From the NCBI RefSeq assembly GCF_000734965.1, contig NZ_JMTB01000031.1, positions 1-40,943 of the forward strand: a stretch of DNA of 40,943 nt, given 5' to 3'. Position 1 is the stretch's first letter; each line of letters begins with the position of its first letter. Origin of the DNA: Trabulsiella guamensis ATCC 49490. GTDB lineage: Bacteria; Pseudomonadota; Gammaproteobacteria; Enterobacterales; Enterobacteriaceae. A model generated the notes under the pieces. The model searched no databases and had not been told where the DNA came from. It saw nothing but the letters and a program-made list of their open reading frames with translations. A program made the translations under genes and the position numbers. Below are positions 18,108 to 30,679 of the stretch, piece by piece.

Positions 18108-19277
18108 TTAACGCGGCTTCACGCGACACAGCGCCTGCGCACCGGCCCGCAATGTTGCCTCATCTTTAGCAAAAGAGAGGCGAATCAGTTTGTTATCCGT
18201 ACCATCGGTATAAAACGCCGACAGTGGGATGGTGGCAACGCCACACTCGGTAATCAGTCGTTTCACCATATCGCTGTCGCTCTCGTCGCTGAAGTGGTGA
18301 TAATCGGCCAGTATAAAAAACGAGCCCGCACTCGGCAGCAGGTGGAACGGGGAATCCGCCAGCAGGGTCTGCAACAGGTCGCGCTTACGCTGATAAAACG
18401 CTGCCAGCGAAAGCCAGGTCTGCGGATCGTTCATATGCTCGGCAAACGCATACTGCATGGGCGTATCAGCAGAAAACATCAGAAACTGGTGCACCTTGCA
18501 GATCTCATCCATAAGCTCAACGGGCGCCACGCAATACCCCACACGCCAGCCGGTGACGTGAAAGGTTTTGCCGAACGACGAGACAATCACGCTACGTTCG
18601 GCCAGTTGCGGGTGCGTCGCCATGCCATGATGCTGTTGTTCATCAAATACCACATGCTCGTAAACTTCATCAGACAAAATAATGATATCGGTATTGCGGG
18701 TGACCGCCGCGAGCTGCGTGAGATCGTCGCGAGTCAGCACCTGCCCACTCGGGTTATGTGGCGTGTTAATGATGATCATCCGCGTTTTTGGCGTAATCGC
18801 CGCGCGTACTTCATCCCAGTTAATGGTGAAATCAGGTACCGTCAGTTTGATGGCGACCGGCGTAGCGCCCTGCAGGCGCACGATGGGCGCATAGCTGTCG
18901 AAGGATGGTTCGAAATAGATAACTTCATCACCAGGGTGAACCAGCCCGCTGATGGCGGAATAGAGCCCTTCGCTGGCGCTGGCGGTGATCAATACTTCAC
19001 TGTCGACATCGTACTGCGTGCCATAGAGCGTGGCGATTTTTTCGGCAATGCGTTCTTTCAGCACGCGCAGTCCGGTCATGGGGGCATACTGATTGTGTCC
19101 GGCTTCCATTGCCCGCGAGACGCCGGCCATTAACCCGGCGTCGCAGGAAAAATTCGGCGCCCCCTGAGAAAGGTTGATCGCCTGATGTTGTGCGGAGAGT
19201 TGCCCTATGACAGTAAAAATAGTGGTACCAACGTCTGGCAATTTAGAGCGCGTTTTCACCGGAGTACGAACAGTCAT
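18108..19277 (-). CDS. PLP-dependent aminotransferase, paralogue of YbdL (methionine aminotransferase type)
   Basis: A 389-residue fold-type I aminotransferase with the same domain pattern as E. coli YbdL: SKLPDVGTTIFT, INLSQGAPNF, NQYAPMTGL, INTPHNPSG (about 170-178), LSDEVYEHVVFD (about 201-212), SSFGKTFHVTGWRVGYC with PLP Lys237, and NKLIRLSFAK holding the substrate-carboxylate Arg. YbdL uses methionine, histidine and phenylalanine; this relative differs (for example GAPNF for YbdL's GFPDF), so its substrate may be different. ATG 19277 is chosen over the in-frame TTG at 19283 because AAAGGA lies at proper distance. It heads a two-gene unit with the binding protein and is divergent from a LysR gene. 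Confidence 0.88.
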   Translation of the reverse strand: MTVRTPVKTRSKLPDVGTTIFTVIGQLSAQHQAINLSQGAPNFSCDAGLMAGVSRAMEAGHNQYAPMTGLRVLKERIAEKIATLYGTQYDVDSEVLITASASEGLYSAISGLVHPGDEVIYFEPSFDSYAPIVRLQGATPVAIKLTVPDFTINWDEVRAAITPKTRMIIINTPHNPSGQVLTRDDLTQLAAVTRNTDIIILSDEVYEHVVFDEQQHHGMATHPQLAERSVIVSSFGKTFHVTGWRVGYCVAPVELMDEICKVHQFLMFSADTPMQYAFAEHMNDPQTWLSLAAFYQRKRDLLQTLLADSPFHLLPSAGSFFILADYHHFSDESDSDMVKRLITECGVATIPLSAFYTDGTDNKLIRLSFAKDEATLRAGAQALCRVKPR

Positions 19278-19333
19278 CTTCAATCCTTTCTCGTTTTATA
19301 TGCATAACTATTCAAACCGAAGCCTCTTGAAGC

Positions 19334-19351
19334 GACAAACGAATTGTTGTC
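19334..19351. promoter_or_regulatory. Candidate LysR operator between aminotransferase and regulator genes
   Basis: The 112-base gap between the divergent starts contains the inverted repeat GACAA-N8-TTGTC (19334-19351), an interrupted dyad of the size LysR proteins use. It lies nearly midway. Binding by the neighbouring regulator is inference. Confidence 0.4.
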
Positions 19352-19389
19352 ATAATAGCCATGATTATTTTGCATAGCTGGAGTCAGTG

Positions 19390-20238
19390 ATGTCGCGTAT
19401 TGATCTGCCGCTGAATGCTGTTGAAACCTTCCTTGTGACCGCCCGTCATCTGAATCTGACCCACGCTGCGAAAGAATTGTGTCTGACACAGGGTGCTGTA
19501 AGCCGCAAAATCGCCAGCCTCGAAAACTGGTTTGGCTTTCCGTTGTTCGAACGACATGCGCGGGGTTTACATCTCTCCCCTCAGGGCAGCGCCCTCTACC
19601 CGGATCTGCTTGCCGCTTTCGGGCAACTGGTGACGGTGGCCGATCAGGCTCGTCAGCAGCAAACCGTGGTGCGGCTGAAAGCGCCGACCTGCGCCATGCG
19701 CTGGCTGGTGCCGCGTCTGGTGGCCATTGAACAGCGCTACCCGGAATTGCAGGTGGCGCTCACCACCACCACCGAACATCAGGTGAATTTCAAGACCGAA
19801 CCGTTTGATGCCGCTATTGTGTTCGGACCGCATCTGAATGCGGGGGATTTGCTGTTTGAGGAAGCGTTAACACCAGTACAAAGTCAGGCCGTCATTGGTG
19901 ACACGGCGTTACACGGCGTCACCTTTCTGCACCCGACGCGGGATAAAACCGACTGGTCGCTGTGGCTGTCTGCTTTTCCGCAGTCAGCGCAAGTGGTTAT
20001 GCAAAAAAATCAACACTTCGACACCATGGATCTGGCGATCTCCGCTGCAATACAGGGTTTTGGTGTGGCTATCGCCGATGAAACGCTGGTGGCGGAAGAT
20101 ATTCGCAGCGGGCGCTTAGTGCGTCCTTATGCACTGAGTGTGAAAACCGGCGCCAGCTATCGACTGGTGATCCGTGATTCGCAAAACAAGGCGGCAGGGC
20201 TGGCGCGGTTTCGTGATGAGTTGCTTAATCCAGCGTGA
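19390..20238 (+). CDS. LysR-family transcriptional regulator (GcvA-like group)
   Basis: A 282-residue LysR-type regulator. The N-terminal winged helix (about 5-65) has LNAVETFLVTARHLNLTHAA and LTQGAVSRKIASLE; the effector domain begins with LKAPTCAMRWLVPRL, the arrangement seen in the GcvA/AmpR group. ATG 19390 is preceded by TGGAG; GTG at 19387 is a possible alternative. It is divergent from the aminotransferase/binding-protein pair, so it probably controls that pair. Its 3' end overlaps the convergent esterase gene by 14 bases. No counterpart lies at this place in K-12. Confidence 0.87.
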   Translation: MSRIDLPLNAVETFLVTARHLNLTHAAKELCLTQGAVSRKIASLENWFGFPLFERHARGLHLSPQGSALYPDLLAAFGQLVTVADQARQQQTVVRLKAPTCAMRWLVPRLVAIEQRYPELQVALTTTTEHQVNFKTEPFDAAIVFGPHLNAGDLLFEEALTPVQSQAVIGDTALHGVTFLHPTRDKTDWSLWLSAFPQSAQVVMQKNQHFDTMDLAISAAIQGFGVAIADETLVAEDIRSGRLVRPYALSVKTGASYRLVIRDSQNKAAGLARFRDELLNPA

Positions 20239-21733
20239 CGTGATGTTTCATCACTCGTTTGAACAGCGCCAGGCGGGCGCGCATAAAGCGGTTTTCCACT
20301 TTAAACCCGGCATGTTTATTCAGCCCGATACGCAGCAGGCGGTCACGCCTTCTTATGCTCGCGGGCCAGCGGATGACGCCATTTAACGTGTCGCTGGTTT
20401 TGCTGGCGGTACGGGCAAAATTGACCCAGAAATCCGCAATGTGTTCAGAAAATGCCACATCATGATCGTTAACGTAATGGCGTGACGGTTCCGCCAGCCG
20501 CAGCGTGCCAAACACATACGGCACTTCATTGCCGTGCCACGCGCCATTCAGGTAGGTCTGGTGCTCGTTCTGCGCGACATAATCAAACCAGTAACGCCAG
20601 CAGGGTTGCCCGACGCGCTGCTGCGCCTGCATCACCACATAGCCGAGCGTGGTGAACGCCATATCGCGACACACCTGCCGCCCCAGCTCAACGTCCCCTT
20701 TCACGCCAGGGTAAAGAAGCTTAATTAGCCCAAGCCCCAGACGACGCTCACGCCGCAATTTCTGGATCTGCTCCGCGAGATCGACGCCAAACACCTCCAT
20801 CACGCTGGCTTCATCGCTGTTTGAACCGACAATCACCGGCATCGGGTGCTGCTTTCCGGCGAAGAACACCTCCAGCATTGGCTGCGGCAGTACCGCATCC
20901 CCGACGATGGGCGCCGGGCCGATATTGAGTGGCGCGGCCAGCGGCCAGAACACGTCAGCAGGGATCCGACGCAATTCGTCAGCAGTGGCGTTTTGCAGAC
21001 CAAAATGCGCGGCGATCTGCTCACCCTTTTCCAGCGCCTTCTCCCGCGGCGTGTCCGCCAGCGTATAGCCGCTTTGAATAATCGCTTTATGGAATAAACC
21101 CACTGCTTTTGGCGAAGCCATCAACGACAGCACGCTACGGGCGCCGGCAGATTCGCCAAACAGCGTGATGTTACTGGCGTCGCCACCAAAGGCATGGATA
21201 TTTTCCTGTACCCATTTCAGGGCCGCAATCTGATCGAGCAGCGCAAAATTATACACCCGCTCTGGCTCTTCTCCCTCCAGAGCCGGATGGGCAAAAAAAC
21301 CGAGATGGCCAAGACGGTAATTTAGCGTGACAATGACCACCTGACGCGAGGCCAGTGCTTTACCGTCATAAGGCGGTAGCGAGCCTGCACCGAGGGTATA
21401 ACCGCCGCCGTGCAGCCAGACCATCACCGGCAATGGCGCATGGCGCGCGGCAAGCGACCAGACGTTGAGATAGAGGCAATCCTCAGAAAAAGACCCCGGA
21501 TCGCCGCCGCCCAGTTCCACGCAGTAATCGAGATTTTGCCAGCTCGAGGCAGAAAACTGAGTGGCGTCACGCACCGTCTGCCAGGGCTCGACCGGTTGCG
21601 GGGAACGCCAGCGTAACGGGCCGACCGGCGGCGCGGCGTAGGGAATTCCGCGCCAGACATGAATATTTTCATCGGTCAATCCCAGAACGGGGCCCTGAGC
21701 GGTCTCTGCCAGAGGTGTGGATGGATACTGCAT
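20225..21733 (-). CDS. Type-B carboxylesterase (PnbA/acetylcholinesterase family)
   Basis: A 502-residue alpha/beta hydrolase of the carboxylesterase type-B family, hydrolysing carboxylic esters. Visible are the N-terminal GIPYAAPPVGPLRW, the SEDCLYLNVW signature, the oxyanion loop WLHGGGY (about 106-112) and a complete catalytic triad: Ser195 in FGESAGA, Glu308 in SNSDEAS, His400 in AWHGNEVPYVFG. No signal peptide, so cytoplasmic. It lies 41 bases downstream of ydcJ on the same strand with no terminator between, so it may be co-transcribed with ydcJ. The natural ester is unknown. Confidence 0.92.
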   Translation of the reverse strand: MQYPSTPLAETAQGPVLGLTDENIHVWRGIPYAAPPVGPLRWRSPQPVEPWQTVRDATQFSASSWQNLDYCVELGGGDPGSFSEDCLYLNVWSLAARHAPLPVMVWLHGGGYTLGAGSLPPYDGKALASRQVVIVTLNYRLGHLGFFAHPALEGEEPERVYNFALLDQIAALKWVQENIHAFGGDASNITLFGESAGARSVLSLMASPKAVGLFHKAIIQSGYTLADTPREKALEKGEQIAAHFGLQNATADELRRIPADVFWPLAAPLNIGPAPIVGDAVLPQPMLEVFFAGKQHPMPVIVGSNSDEASVMEVFGVDLAEQIQKLRRERRLGLGLIKLLYPGVKGDVELGRQVCRDMAFTTLGYVVMQAQQRVGQPCWRYWFDYVAQNEHQTYLNGAWHGNEVPYVFGTLRLAEPSRHYVNDHDVAFSEHIADFWVNFARTASKTSDTLNGVIRWPASIRRRDRLLRIGLNKHAGFKVENRFMRARLALFKRVMKHHVTLD

Positions 21734-21774
21734 GCTGTCTTCCTTTCACTGAACACCTCAGCAGATTACCTGTT

Positions 21775-23118
21775 TCAGAGCAGACCGCAACGTCGTTTGC
21801 TGCGGTCTTCCGCCTCCTGATAGAACGTGAATTCATCCAGCACTGGCGCGCCCAGTGCCTCTTCAAAGGCGATTCGGCTGGCATTGCCGTGGCTGCGGGC
21901 CTGCGTTTCATTGCCGAGATTTGACTGGAAAATGCCCGCTGCGCTGACCGGAAGAAAATCTTCATAAGTGATGGGTTGCGCGACCACCCAGCCGCGCTCA
22001 ATCAGCGGCTGCGGATCGTCACCTACATGGATCGCCTGCCGGTGCGCTTCGCCTGCCGGTGTCAGACGATAGCGAAAATAGGCCAGGGCCTGACGACGCA
22101 TCAGCATTTCACTGTCGGGAAAGTCTTTAAACACCTCCTGCAGATGAAGCTGGTGCGACAGGTTATCTTTCGCCGTGCCGGCTTCTCCAAGAAGTTTATC
22201 GTACAGCGCCCGCCCTTTTGGCGTCAGCGCCACGCCGCGCTGTTCAATCTCACCAAAGCGGGCGGTATGCGTCCCCAGATGTTCACCAGAAAACAGCACC
22301 GGCTCTTCCAGCGCTTTAAAACTAGTCTGCCGCAGCAGCACCGGTACTTCGCGGCGCGGCGGTCCTTCAATAAGGATTTTCGGTTCGATGCCGTATTTCG
22401 GCATTAACGCCTGCACGCGATCGATATCCAGCGTACGTGGCGTGAGATGGTTGATATGACAACCGGGGAAGCAAACCACGTCAGCGATCAGCCGGTGTTC
22501 GTCGTGCAGGGCCTGATAAGTTTGTTGATCAACCGTCGCATGGCGGTGCCAGCGGAACGTTTCCAGCGCCTCCTGTACAAACGCCTGCGCCTCTGAGGCG
22601 GAAAATCCACCCTGCGCTTCATGCTGTGTCATCAGTTCACGACAGCGCGGTGTAAAGATATCGCGCTTCGCCAGAATATCAGCAGCGCGCTGACGCAACG
22701 CGGCGTTTTCGATCAGCTCAAGGCGCAGCAGCGAAGTAAACACACGAAACGGATTACGGGCAAGCGACGCGTCGTCTACGGGACGAAATGCCGTGGAATG
22801 CACCGGTACGCCGGCCTGTGACAGATCGTAGTAGCTGACCGGGAACATCCCCATAATGGCAAACATACGGCGCAGCGTGGCCAGCTCATCTTTTGTTCCT
22901 ACGCGGATCGCGCCGTGGCGCTCTACATTGAGTCGCGCCAGTTCGTCAGCATTAACCAGTTTTTCATGCAGTTGGGGGTTGTTCTCAAGTACCGCCAGAT
23001 TAACGTCTGCCACCAGTTCCAGCAACGTACCGTACTGCGGAACTTCCTGCTGGTACATCTCTGACATTGCCTGCGAAAAGTATTCCCGAATCTCATCTGC
23101 CGTGATGGTGTTCGCCAT
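21775..23118 (-). CDS. ydcJ: 2-oxoadipate dioxygenase/decarboxylase family protein YdcJ
   Basis: A 447-residue DUF1338-family protein matching E. coli YdcJ over its full length. The characterised Pseudomonas relative HglS converts 2-oxoadipate to D-2-hydroxyglutarate, with Fe(II) held by two His and a Glu. Here the counterparts are visible as His68 (ERHGAIR), His224 (CHINHLTPRT) and Glu292 (FGEIEQRG). This would link it to lysine catabolism; whether the enterobacterial enzyme has the same substrate is less sure. It is divergent from ydcI by 213 bases and is followed by the esterase gene. Confidence 0.93.
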   Translation of the reverse strand: MANTITADEIREYFSQAMSEMYQQEVPQYGTLLELVADVNLAVLENNPQLHEKLVNADELARLNVERHGAIRVGTKDELATLRRMFAIMGMFPVSYYDLSQAGVPVHSTAFRPVDDASLARNPFRVFTSLLRLELIENAALRQRAADILAKRDIFTPRCRELMTQHEAQGGFSASEAQAFVQEALETFRWHRHATVDQQTYQALHDEHRLIADVVCFPGCHINHLTPRTLDIDRVQALMPKYGIEPKILIEGPPRREVPVLLRQTSFKALEEPVLFSGEHLGTHTARFGEIEQRGVALTPKGRALYDKLLGEAGTAKDNLSHQLHLQEVFKDFPDSEMLMRRQALAYFRYRLTPAGEAHRQAIHVGDDPQPLIERGWVVAQPITYEDFLPVSAAGIFQSNLGNETQARSHGNASRIAFEEALGAPVLDEFTFYQEAEDRSKRRCGLL

Positions 23119-23222
23119 GATGTCATTTCTCCAGTGAATATTACCTGGAGTGTAGAGAAGGCCGCCGTATTACGTTGAGAAGAATGTGTAAATTGTGATC
23201 GCGGATAACGTGACTGGAAAAA

Positions 23223-23299
23223 TTTACTTGTAAGTCAAATATATCGAATGTTAATAATATTTTGCTAGCAGGTTATCAAAATTAAACAACTTTACTTGT
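23223..23299. promoter_or_regulatory. AT-rich ydcJ-ydcI control region with repeated TTTACTTGT
   Basis: The gap between divergent ydcJ and ydcI is strongly AT-rich from about 23215 to 23331. It contains TTTACTTGT twice in direct orientation (23223-23231 and 23291-23299, 68 bp apart); the first copy is part of ACTT-N2-AAGT. These are candidate YdcI (LysR) sites or promoter elements. Only the repeats are directly seen. Confidence 0.35.
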
Positions 23300-23331
23300 T
23301 TCTGTCATCGCTCTGTTCTTAACATTCTGTT

Positions 23332-24255
23332 ATGGAAAAAAAAGGTCTCTTTAGTCAGCGCATCCGTTTGCGCCATTTGCATACTTTCGTCGCCGTCGCT
23401 CAACAGGGAACACTGGGGCGCGCGGCTGAAACCCTTAACCTTAGTCAACCGGCGCTGTCGAAAACCTTAAATGAACTGGAGCAGCTTACCGGCACGCGTC
23501 TGTTCGAGCGTGGGCGTCTCGGCGCACAGCTAACGCTGGTTGGCGAACAATTTCTTACCCATGCCGTCAAAGTCCTTGATGCACTGAATACGGCCGGACA
23601 ATCGCTTAACAATAAAGATGGCGCGAGCAGCGATGTCGTGCGCATCGGCGCACTACCGACGGCAGCGCTGGGCATTCTTCCGCCAGTAATCGGTCAGTTT
23701 CATAAGCAGCAAAAAGACATCACTATTCAGGTCGCCACCATGAATAACACCATGTTGCTGGCGGGGCTGAAATCCGGTGAACTTGATCTGGGGATCGGAC
23801 GAATGTCCGATCCGGAGTTAATGGTCGGGCTAAATTACGAACTGTTGTTTCTCGAATCGCTAAAGCTGGTTGTGCGTCCGCATCACCCGCTACTGCAGGA
23901 GAACGTCACCCTCAGCCGCGTGCTGGAATGGCCGGTGGTCGTGTCGCCGAAAGGCACCACCCCACGGCAGAATGCCGAAGCGATGCTGCAAAGCCAGGGC
24001 TGCAAAATCCCGTCAGGATGTATCGAGACCCTGTCAGCATCGTTGTCGCGTCAGCTGACAGTGGAATTTGACTACGTGTGGTTTGTCCCTTCCGGCGCGG
24101 TAAAAGACGATCTGCGCCAGGGAACGCTGACCGCCCTGCCGGTACCCCCCTACGGCGTTGGCGAACCGATTGGCATTCTGACCCGCGTCGATACCACGCT
24201 GTCGTCGGGGGCGCAGACGCTGCTCAGCGCCATCCGCAAATCCATGCCGGTCTGA
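23332..24255 (+). CDS. ydcI: LysR-family regulator YdcI
   Basis: A 307-residue LysR-type regulator matching E. coli YdcI. The DNA-binding region contains RLRHLHTFVAVAQQGTLGRA and LSQPALSKTLNELEQLTG, and the effector domain contains VRIGALPTAALGILPPVIGQ. In Salmonella and E. coli YdcI is linked to acid-stress responses and pH homeostasis; targets are not visible here except the neighbouring divergent ydcJ. The upstream region is AT-rich with no clear Shine-Dalgarno close to ATG 23332, so the start is taken from the family. Confidence 0.94.
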   Translation: MEKKGLFSQRIRLRHLHTFVAVAQQGTLGRAAETLNLSQPALSKTLNELEQLTGTRLFERGRLGAQLTLVGEQFLTHAVKVLDALNTAGQSLNNKDGASSDVVRIGALPTAALGILPPVIGQFHKQQKDITIQVATMNNTMLLAGLKSGELDLGIGRMSDPELMVGLNYELLFLESLKLVVRPHHPLLQENVTLSRVLEWPVVVSPKGTTPRQNAEAMLQSQGCKIPSGCIETLSASLSRQLTVEFDYVWFVPSGAVKDDLRQGTLTALPVPPYGVGEPIGILTRVDTTLSSGAQTLLSAIRKSMPV

Positions 24256-24267
24256 AAAAACGCGTTT

Positions 24268-24293
24268 GCCGGGCTTACGGCGGTAAGCCCGGC
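24268..24293. terminator. Long hairpin between convergent ydcI and trg
   Basis: A perfect 11-bp stem GCCGGGCTTAC / GTAAGCCCGGC with loop GGCG, 12 bases past the ydcI stop and 7 bases before the trg stop. No T run follows on the plus strand; on the minus strand AAACGCG follows. The sequence recalls enterobacterial REP-type palindromes, but only one unit is present. A role in 3' end formation or protection for both genes is likely. Confidence 0.6.
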
Positions 24294-24300
24294 ATCATGC

Positions 24301-25986
24301 TTAAAACGTTTCCCAGTTATCTCCGTTTGCCACTGCCGGCGTCAGCGGTTTTACCGCAGATGGTGTCGTGTTGCTGTTGCGCACAGCGCTGGTGGCCTGC
24401 AGACGAAACGCGCCAACGGCTTCCGTCAGTCTCGCCGCCTGCTCTTCCAGCGATGCCGCGGCCGCAGAGGCTTCTTCTACCAGAGAGGCGTTTTGCTGCG
24501 TGACGTTATCCATTTCGGTGATCGCCTGGCTGACCTGCGTAATGCCGCGGCTCTGCTCATCGGACGCTGCCGCGATTTCCAGCATAATGTCGGTCACGCG
24601 TTTCACCGCATCGACGATATCGCCCATGGTGGTGCCCGCCGCCACGACTTCGCTGGAGCCACGTTCAATCAGCGTGACCGACTCGCTGATTAAGCCTTCG
24701 ATCTCTTTCGCCGCCTGCGCACTGCGGCTGGCAAGCGTACGGACTTCGCTGGCGACGACCGCAAATCCGCGCCCTTGTTCCCCGGCACGTGCCGCTTCCA
24801 CCGCCGCGTTGAGCGCCAGGATGTTGGTCTGGAACGCGATGCTATTGATAACCGCAGTGATTTCAGAGATTTTCCGCGAACTGGCAGAGATACTGCCCAT
24901 CGTGTTAACCACGCCGTTGACGATCTGCCCGCCGCGCGACGCCTTCCCGGACGCGTCTTCCGCCAGCTTGCTGGCATGATGCGCGTTATCGGCGTTTTGC
25001 TTCACAGTCGCCGTCAGTTGCTCCATACTGGCTGCCGTTTCTTCGATGGCGGCGGCCTGTTGTTCGGTGCGTGACGACAGATCAGTGTTGCCCGCAGAGA
25101 TTTCACTGGTACCACGATAGATCTCCTCCGCTCCCTGCCGTACCGTACCCACGGTTTTCACCAGTGAACGTTGCATTTCCTGCAGGTCGCTGCTGAGTTT
25201 GCCAATTTCACTACGGCCGGTGGCTTCATCGGCCATCGTCAGATCGCCTTGCGCAATATGCTCAATACGATACGCGGCACGTTGCAACGGACGGATCACC
25301 GTACGGCGCAGCACCATAAAGGTCATCACTGTCAGTACCAGCGCCAGACCAAACGCCCCGACCATGAAAATCAACCCCAGCGTGGTACGTGAATGCGCCT
25401 GCGCTGTCAGCGCCTTTGCGCGATCAGTACGGATAGAGATGGATTTCAGTAGCAATTCGTTGTAGGCATCGTCCAGCGGACGCGCCTGCTCGTTTTCGCT
25501 GTTGATGATCGCTTCAAACATGCCGTTTTTGGCATATTTCAGCATCGGTTGTAAGCCGGCGATGTAAGCTTCATAACGTTTCGTCAACTCGGCCTCGAGC
25601 GCGACGTCGGCATCGGTTTTCACCCGCCGCGCCGTATACTCTTTAAACGCTGCCTGAGACTGTTTGATGCGCGTTTCCGCCTGTGCGATGTTGCGCTTCA
25701 TGTCTTCCATTTCGGCGATGCGGCTGGCCGCCCCGGCATGGATCATGTTGATACGGGCTGTCCGCAGATGGTTGGAGCTGTTGGATAACCCCATTCGCAC
25801 CTGGATTTCTTCGGTAACATCACGCTGATCGCTGTCGGCCTGTAGCAGGAAGTAACCTGCAAGTCCGGAACTGAGCGCAAAGAGCAGCAGAATGCCGCCC
25901 AGAATGGAGGAGAAAAGCGGAACTAACCGAATGTTATGCAAAAAACTCAGCTTTTGCGACTGGAGCTGCGCTGCTGTTTTGTCCAT
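24301..25986 (-). CDS. trg: Methyl-accepting chemotaxis protein Trg (ribose/galactose receptor)
   Basis: A 561-residue chemoreceptor matching E. coli Trg, which senses ribose- and galactose-loaded binding proteins. TM1 is about residues 20-48, a four-helix periplasmic domain follows, TM2 is about 203-226, then HAMP and the cytoplasmic hairpin with the invariant tip [20 protein letters not shown]. Methylation-type helices flank it. Unlike E. coli Trg as I recall it, the chain ends in NWETF, the pentapeptide that tethers CheR and CheB in Tar and Tsr. The start at 25986 is preferred to the open upstream frame because it gives MDKTAAQ and the family length. A sigma-28 type promoter lies about 50 bases upstream. 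Confidence 0.94.
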   Translation of the reverse strand: MDKTAAQLQSQKLSFLHNIRLVPLFSSILGGILLLFALSSGLAGYFLLQADSDQRDVTEEIQVRMGLSNSSNHLRTARINMIHAGAASRIAEMEDMKRNIAQAETRIKQSQAAFKEYTARRVKTDADVALEAELTKRYEAYIAGLQPMLKYAKNGMFEAIINSENEQARPLDDAYNELLLKSISIRTDRAKALTAQAHSRTTLGLIFMVGAFGLALVLTVMTFMVLRRTVIRPLQRAAYRIEHIAQGDLTMADEATGRSEIGKLSSDLQEMQRSLVKTVGTVRQGAEEIYRGTSEISAGNTDLSSRTEQQAAAIEETAASMEQLTATVKQNADNAHHASKLAEDASGKASRGGQIVNGVVNTMGSISASSRKISEITAVINSIAFQTNILALNAAVEAARAGEQGRGFAVVASEVRTLASRSAQAAKEIEGLISESVTLIERGSSEVVAAGTTMGDIVDAVKRVTDIMLEIAAASDEQSRGITQVSQAITEMDNVTQQNASLVEEASAAAASLEEQAARLTEAVGAFRLQATSAVRNSNTTPSAVKPLTPAVANGDNWETF

Positions 25987-26036
25987 GACCTTGACTCTCT
26001 TATAGTAAAATGCGCACAAACACGCCCGTAAGATTG

Positions 26037-26063
26037 TCATCGGCTGTTTAGCGGGTTTGATTA
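26037..26063 (-). promoter_or_regulatory. Candidate flagellar sigma-28 (FliA) promoter of trg
   Basis: On the minus strand GCCGATGA (26037-26044) matches 7 of 8 bases of the sigma-28 -10 consensus GCCGATAA. Eleven bases further upstream lies TAATCAAA, a poor match to the -35 TAAAGTTT. The position, about 50 bases before the trg start, fits the known class III flagellar control of chemoreceptor genes. Confidence 0.6.
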
Positions 26064-26111
26064 CCGCTAAAATCGCTACACAGGTCACACTTCAACATTT
26101 AATTTACGAAA

Positions 26112-26136
26112 CGCCAACGGAATTGCTCCGCTGGCG
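26112..26136 (-). terminator. Probable terminator of frmA
   Basis: Stem CGCCA / TGGCG plus CGGA / TCCG with one mismatch and loop ATTGC, 7 bases after the frmA stop. On the minus strand it is followed by TTTCGTAAATT, a short T stretch. Confidence 0.6.
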
Positions 26137-26143
26137 CGATAAA

Positions 26144-29797
<3,654 letters not shown>

Positions 29798-29999
29798 CAC
29801 TTTCTCCCCCGCAGGGTATTAAATGTTTTACCACTCCCCGGACAGCGTTATCTGAAGCAGAGGGTCTCTCTCGCTTCGGAATGCCGACATCGCCAGTACT
29901 TGTCACTGAGTGAAATGATTCTTTTGTTCAGTTTAGGCGGATTCTGCCTGTATGTAAGAATTTATTAAATAATTGAGGTTTAAGGAAGAGCGGAGGAAT

Positions 30000-30039
30000 A
30001 AAAAGAAGACAGGCTCCCCGCCATTGAGCGGAAAGCCTG
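30000..30039 (-). terminator. Rho-independent terminator of ycaC
   Basis: Stem CAGGCT / AGCCTG with an inner CCGC / GCGG stem (two-base internal loop each side) at 30010-30039. On the minus strand it is followed by TCTTCTTTTT. It lies 13 bases past the ycaC stop. Confidence 0.8.
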
Positions 30040-30052
30040 ATTAATTCATGGG

Positions 30053-30679
30053 TTATTTGTTGGCAAGTTTATCATAGCTGGTCATCAGGTTACGATAATC
30101 AGGAATATGATTTGAGAACAGCGTTGCCAGACCTTCAATATCATTACGCCAGTCGCGATGCAGTTCGCATGCCGCGCCAAACCAGGTCATTAACTGAACG
30201 CCAGCCTGCGACATACGATCCCATGCGGAATGACGAGTAATTTCGTTAAAGGTGCCTGACGCGTCGGTTACCACGAATACGTCGAACCCTTCTTCAATCG
30301 CTGACAGCGCCGGGAAAGCCACGCACACTTCGGTCACTACGCCGGCAATCAGCAACTGTTTTTTACCGGTTGCTTTGACTGCTTTGACAAAATCTTCATT
30401 ATCCCAGGCATTAATGTTGCCCGGGCGCGCAATAAACGGCGCGTCTGGAAACATCTCTTTTAATTCCGGTACCAACGGACCATTTGGACCGGTTTCAAAA
30501 CTGGTGGTCAGAATGGTCGGCAAATTGAAATACTTCGCCATATCTGCCAGTGCCAGTACGTTATTTTTAAATTTGTCAGGATCAATATCACGAACCAGGG
30601 AAAGCAATCCCGCCTGGTGATCCACTAACAATACGGCGACGTCGTTTTTATCCAGGCGAACATACGGTTTAGAAGACAT
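30053..30679 (-). CDS. ycaC: Isochorismatase-family cysteine hydrolase YcaC
   Basis: A 208-residue protein of the isochorismatase-like hydrolase superfamily, nearly identical in pattern to E. coli YcaC: VRLDKNDVAVLLVDHQAGLL contains the catalytic Asp, RPGNINAWDNEDF and KATGKKQLLIAGVVTEVCVA follow, with the nucleophilic Cys near residue 118 and the Lys completing the triad. YcaC forms an octamer of uncertain substrate. ATG 30679 is preceded by GAGGAAAGGATA. In K-12 ycaC lies near dmsABC; here it stands alone between cybB and the dosP-like gene. Confidence 0.93.
   Translation of the reverse strand: MSSKPYVRLDKNDVAVLLVDHQAGLLSLVRDIDPDKFKNNVLALADMAKYFNLPTILTTSFETGPNGPLVPELKEMFPDAPFIARPGNINAWDNEDFVKAVKATGKKQLLIAGVVTEVCVAFPALSAIEEGFDVFVVTDASGTFNEITRHSAWDRMSQAGVQLMTWFGAACELHRDWRNDIEGLATLFSNHIPDYRNLMTSYDKLANK

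Noticed and set aside
24268-24293. REP/BIME element
   Set aside because: A single palindrome without the paired units or the conserved REP sequence; treated as a 3' hairpin instead.
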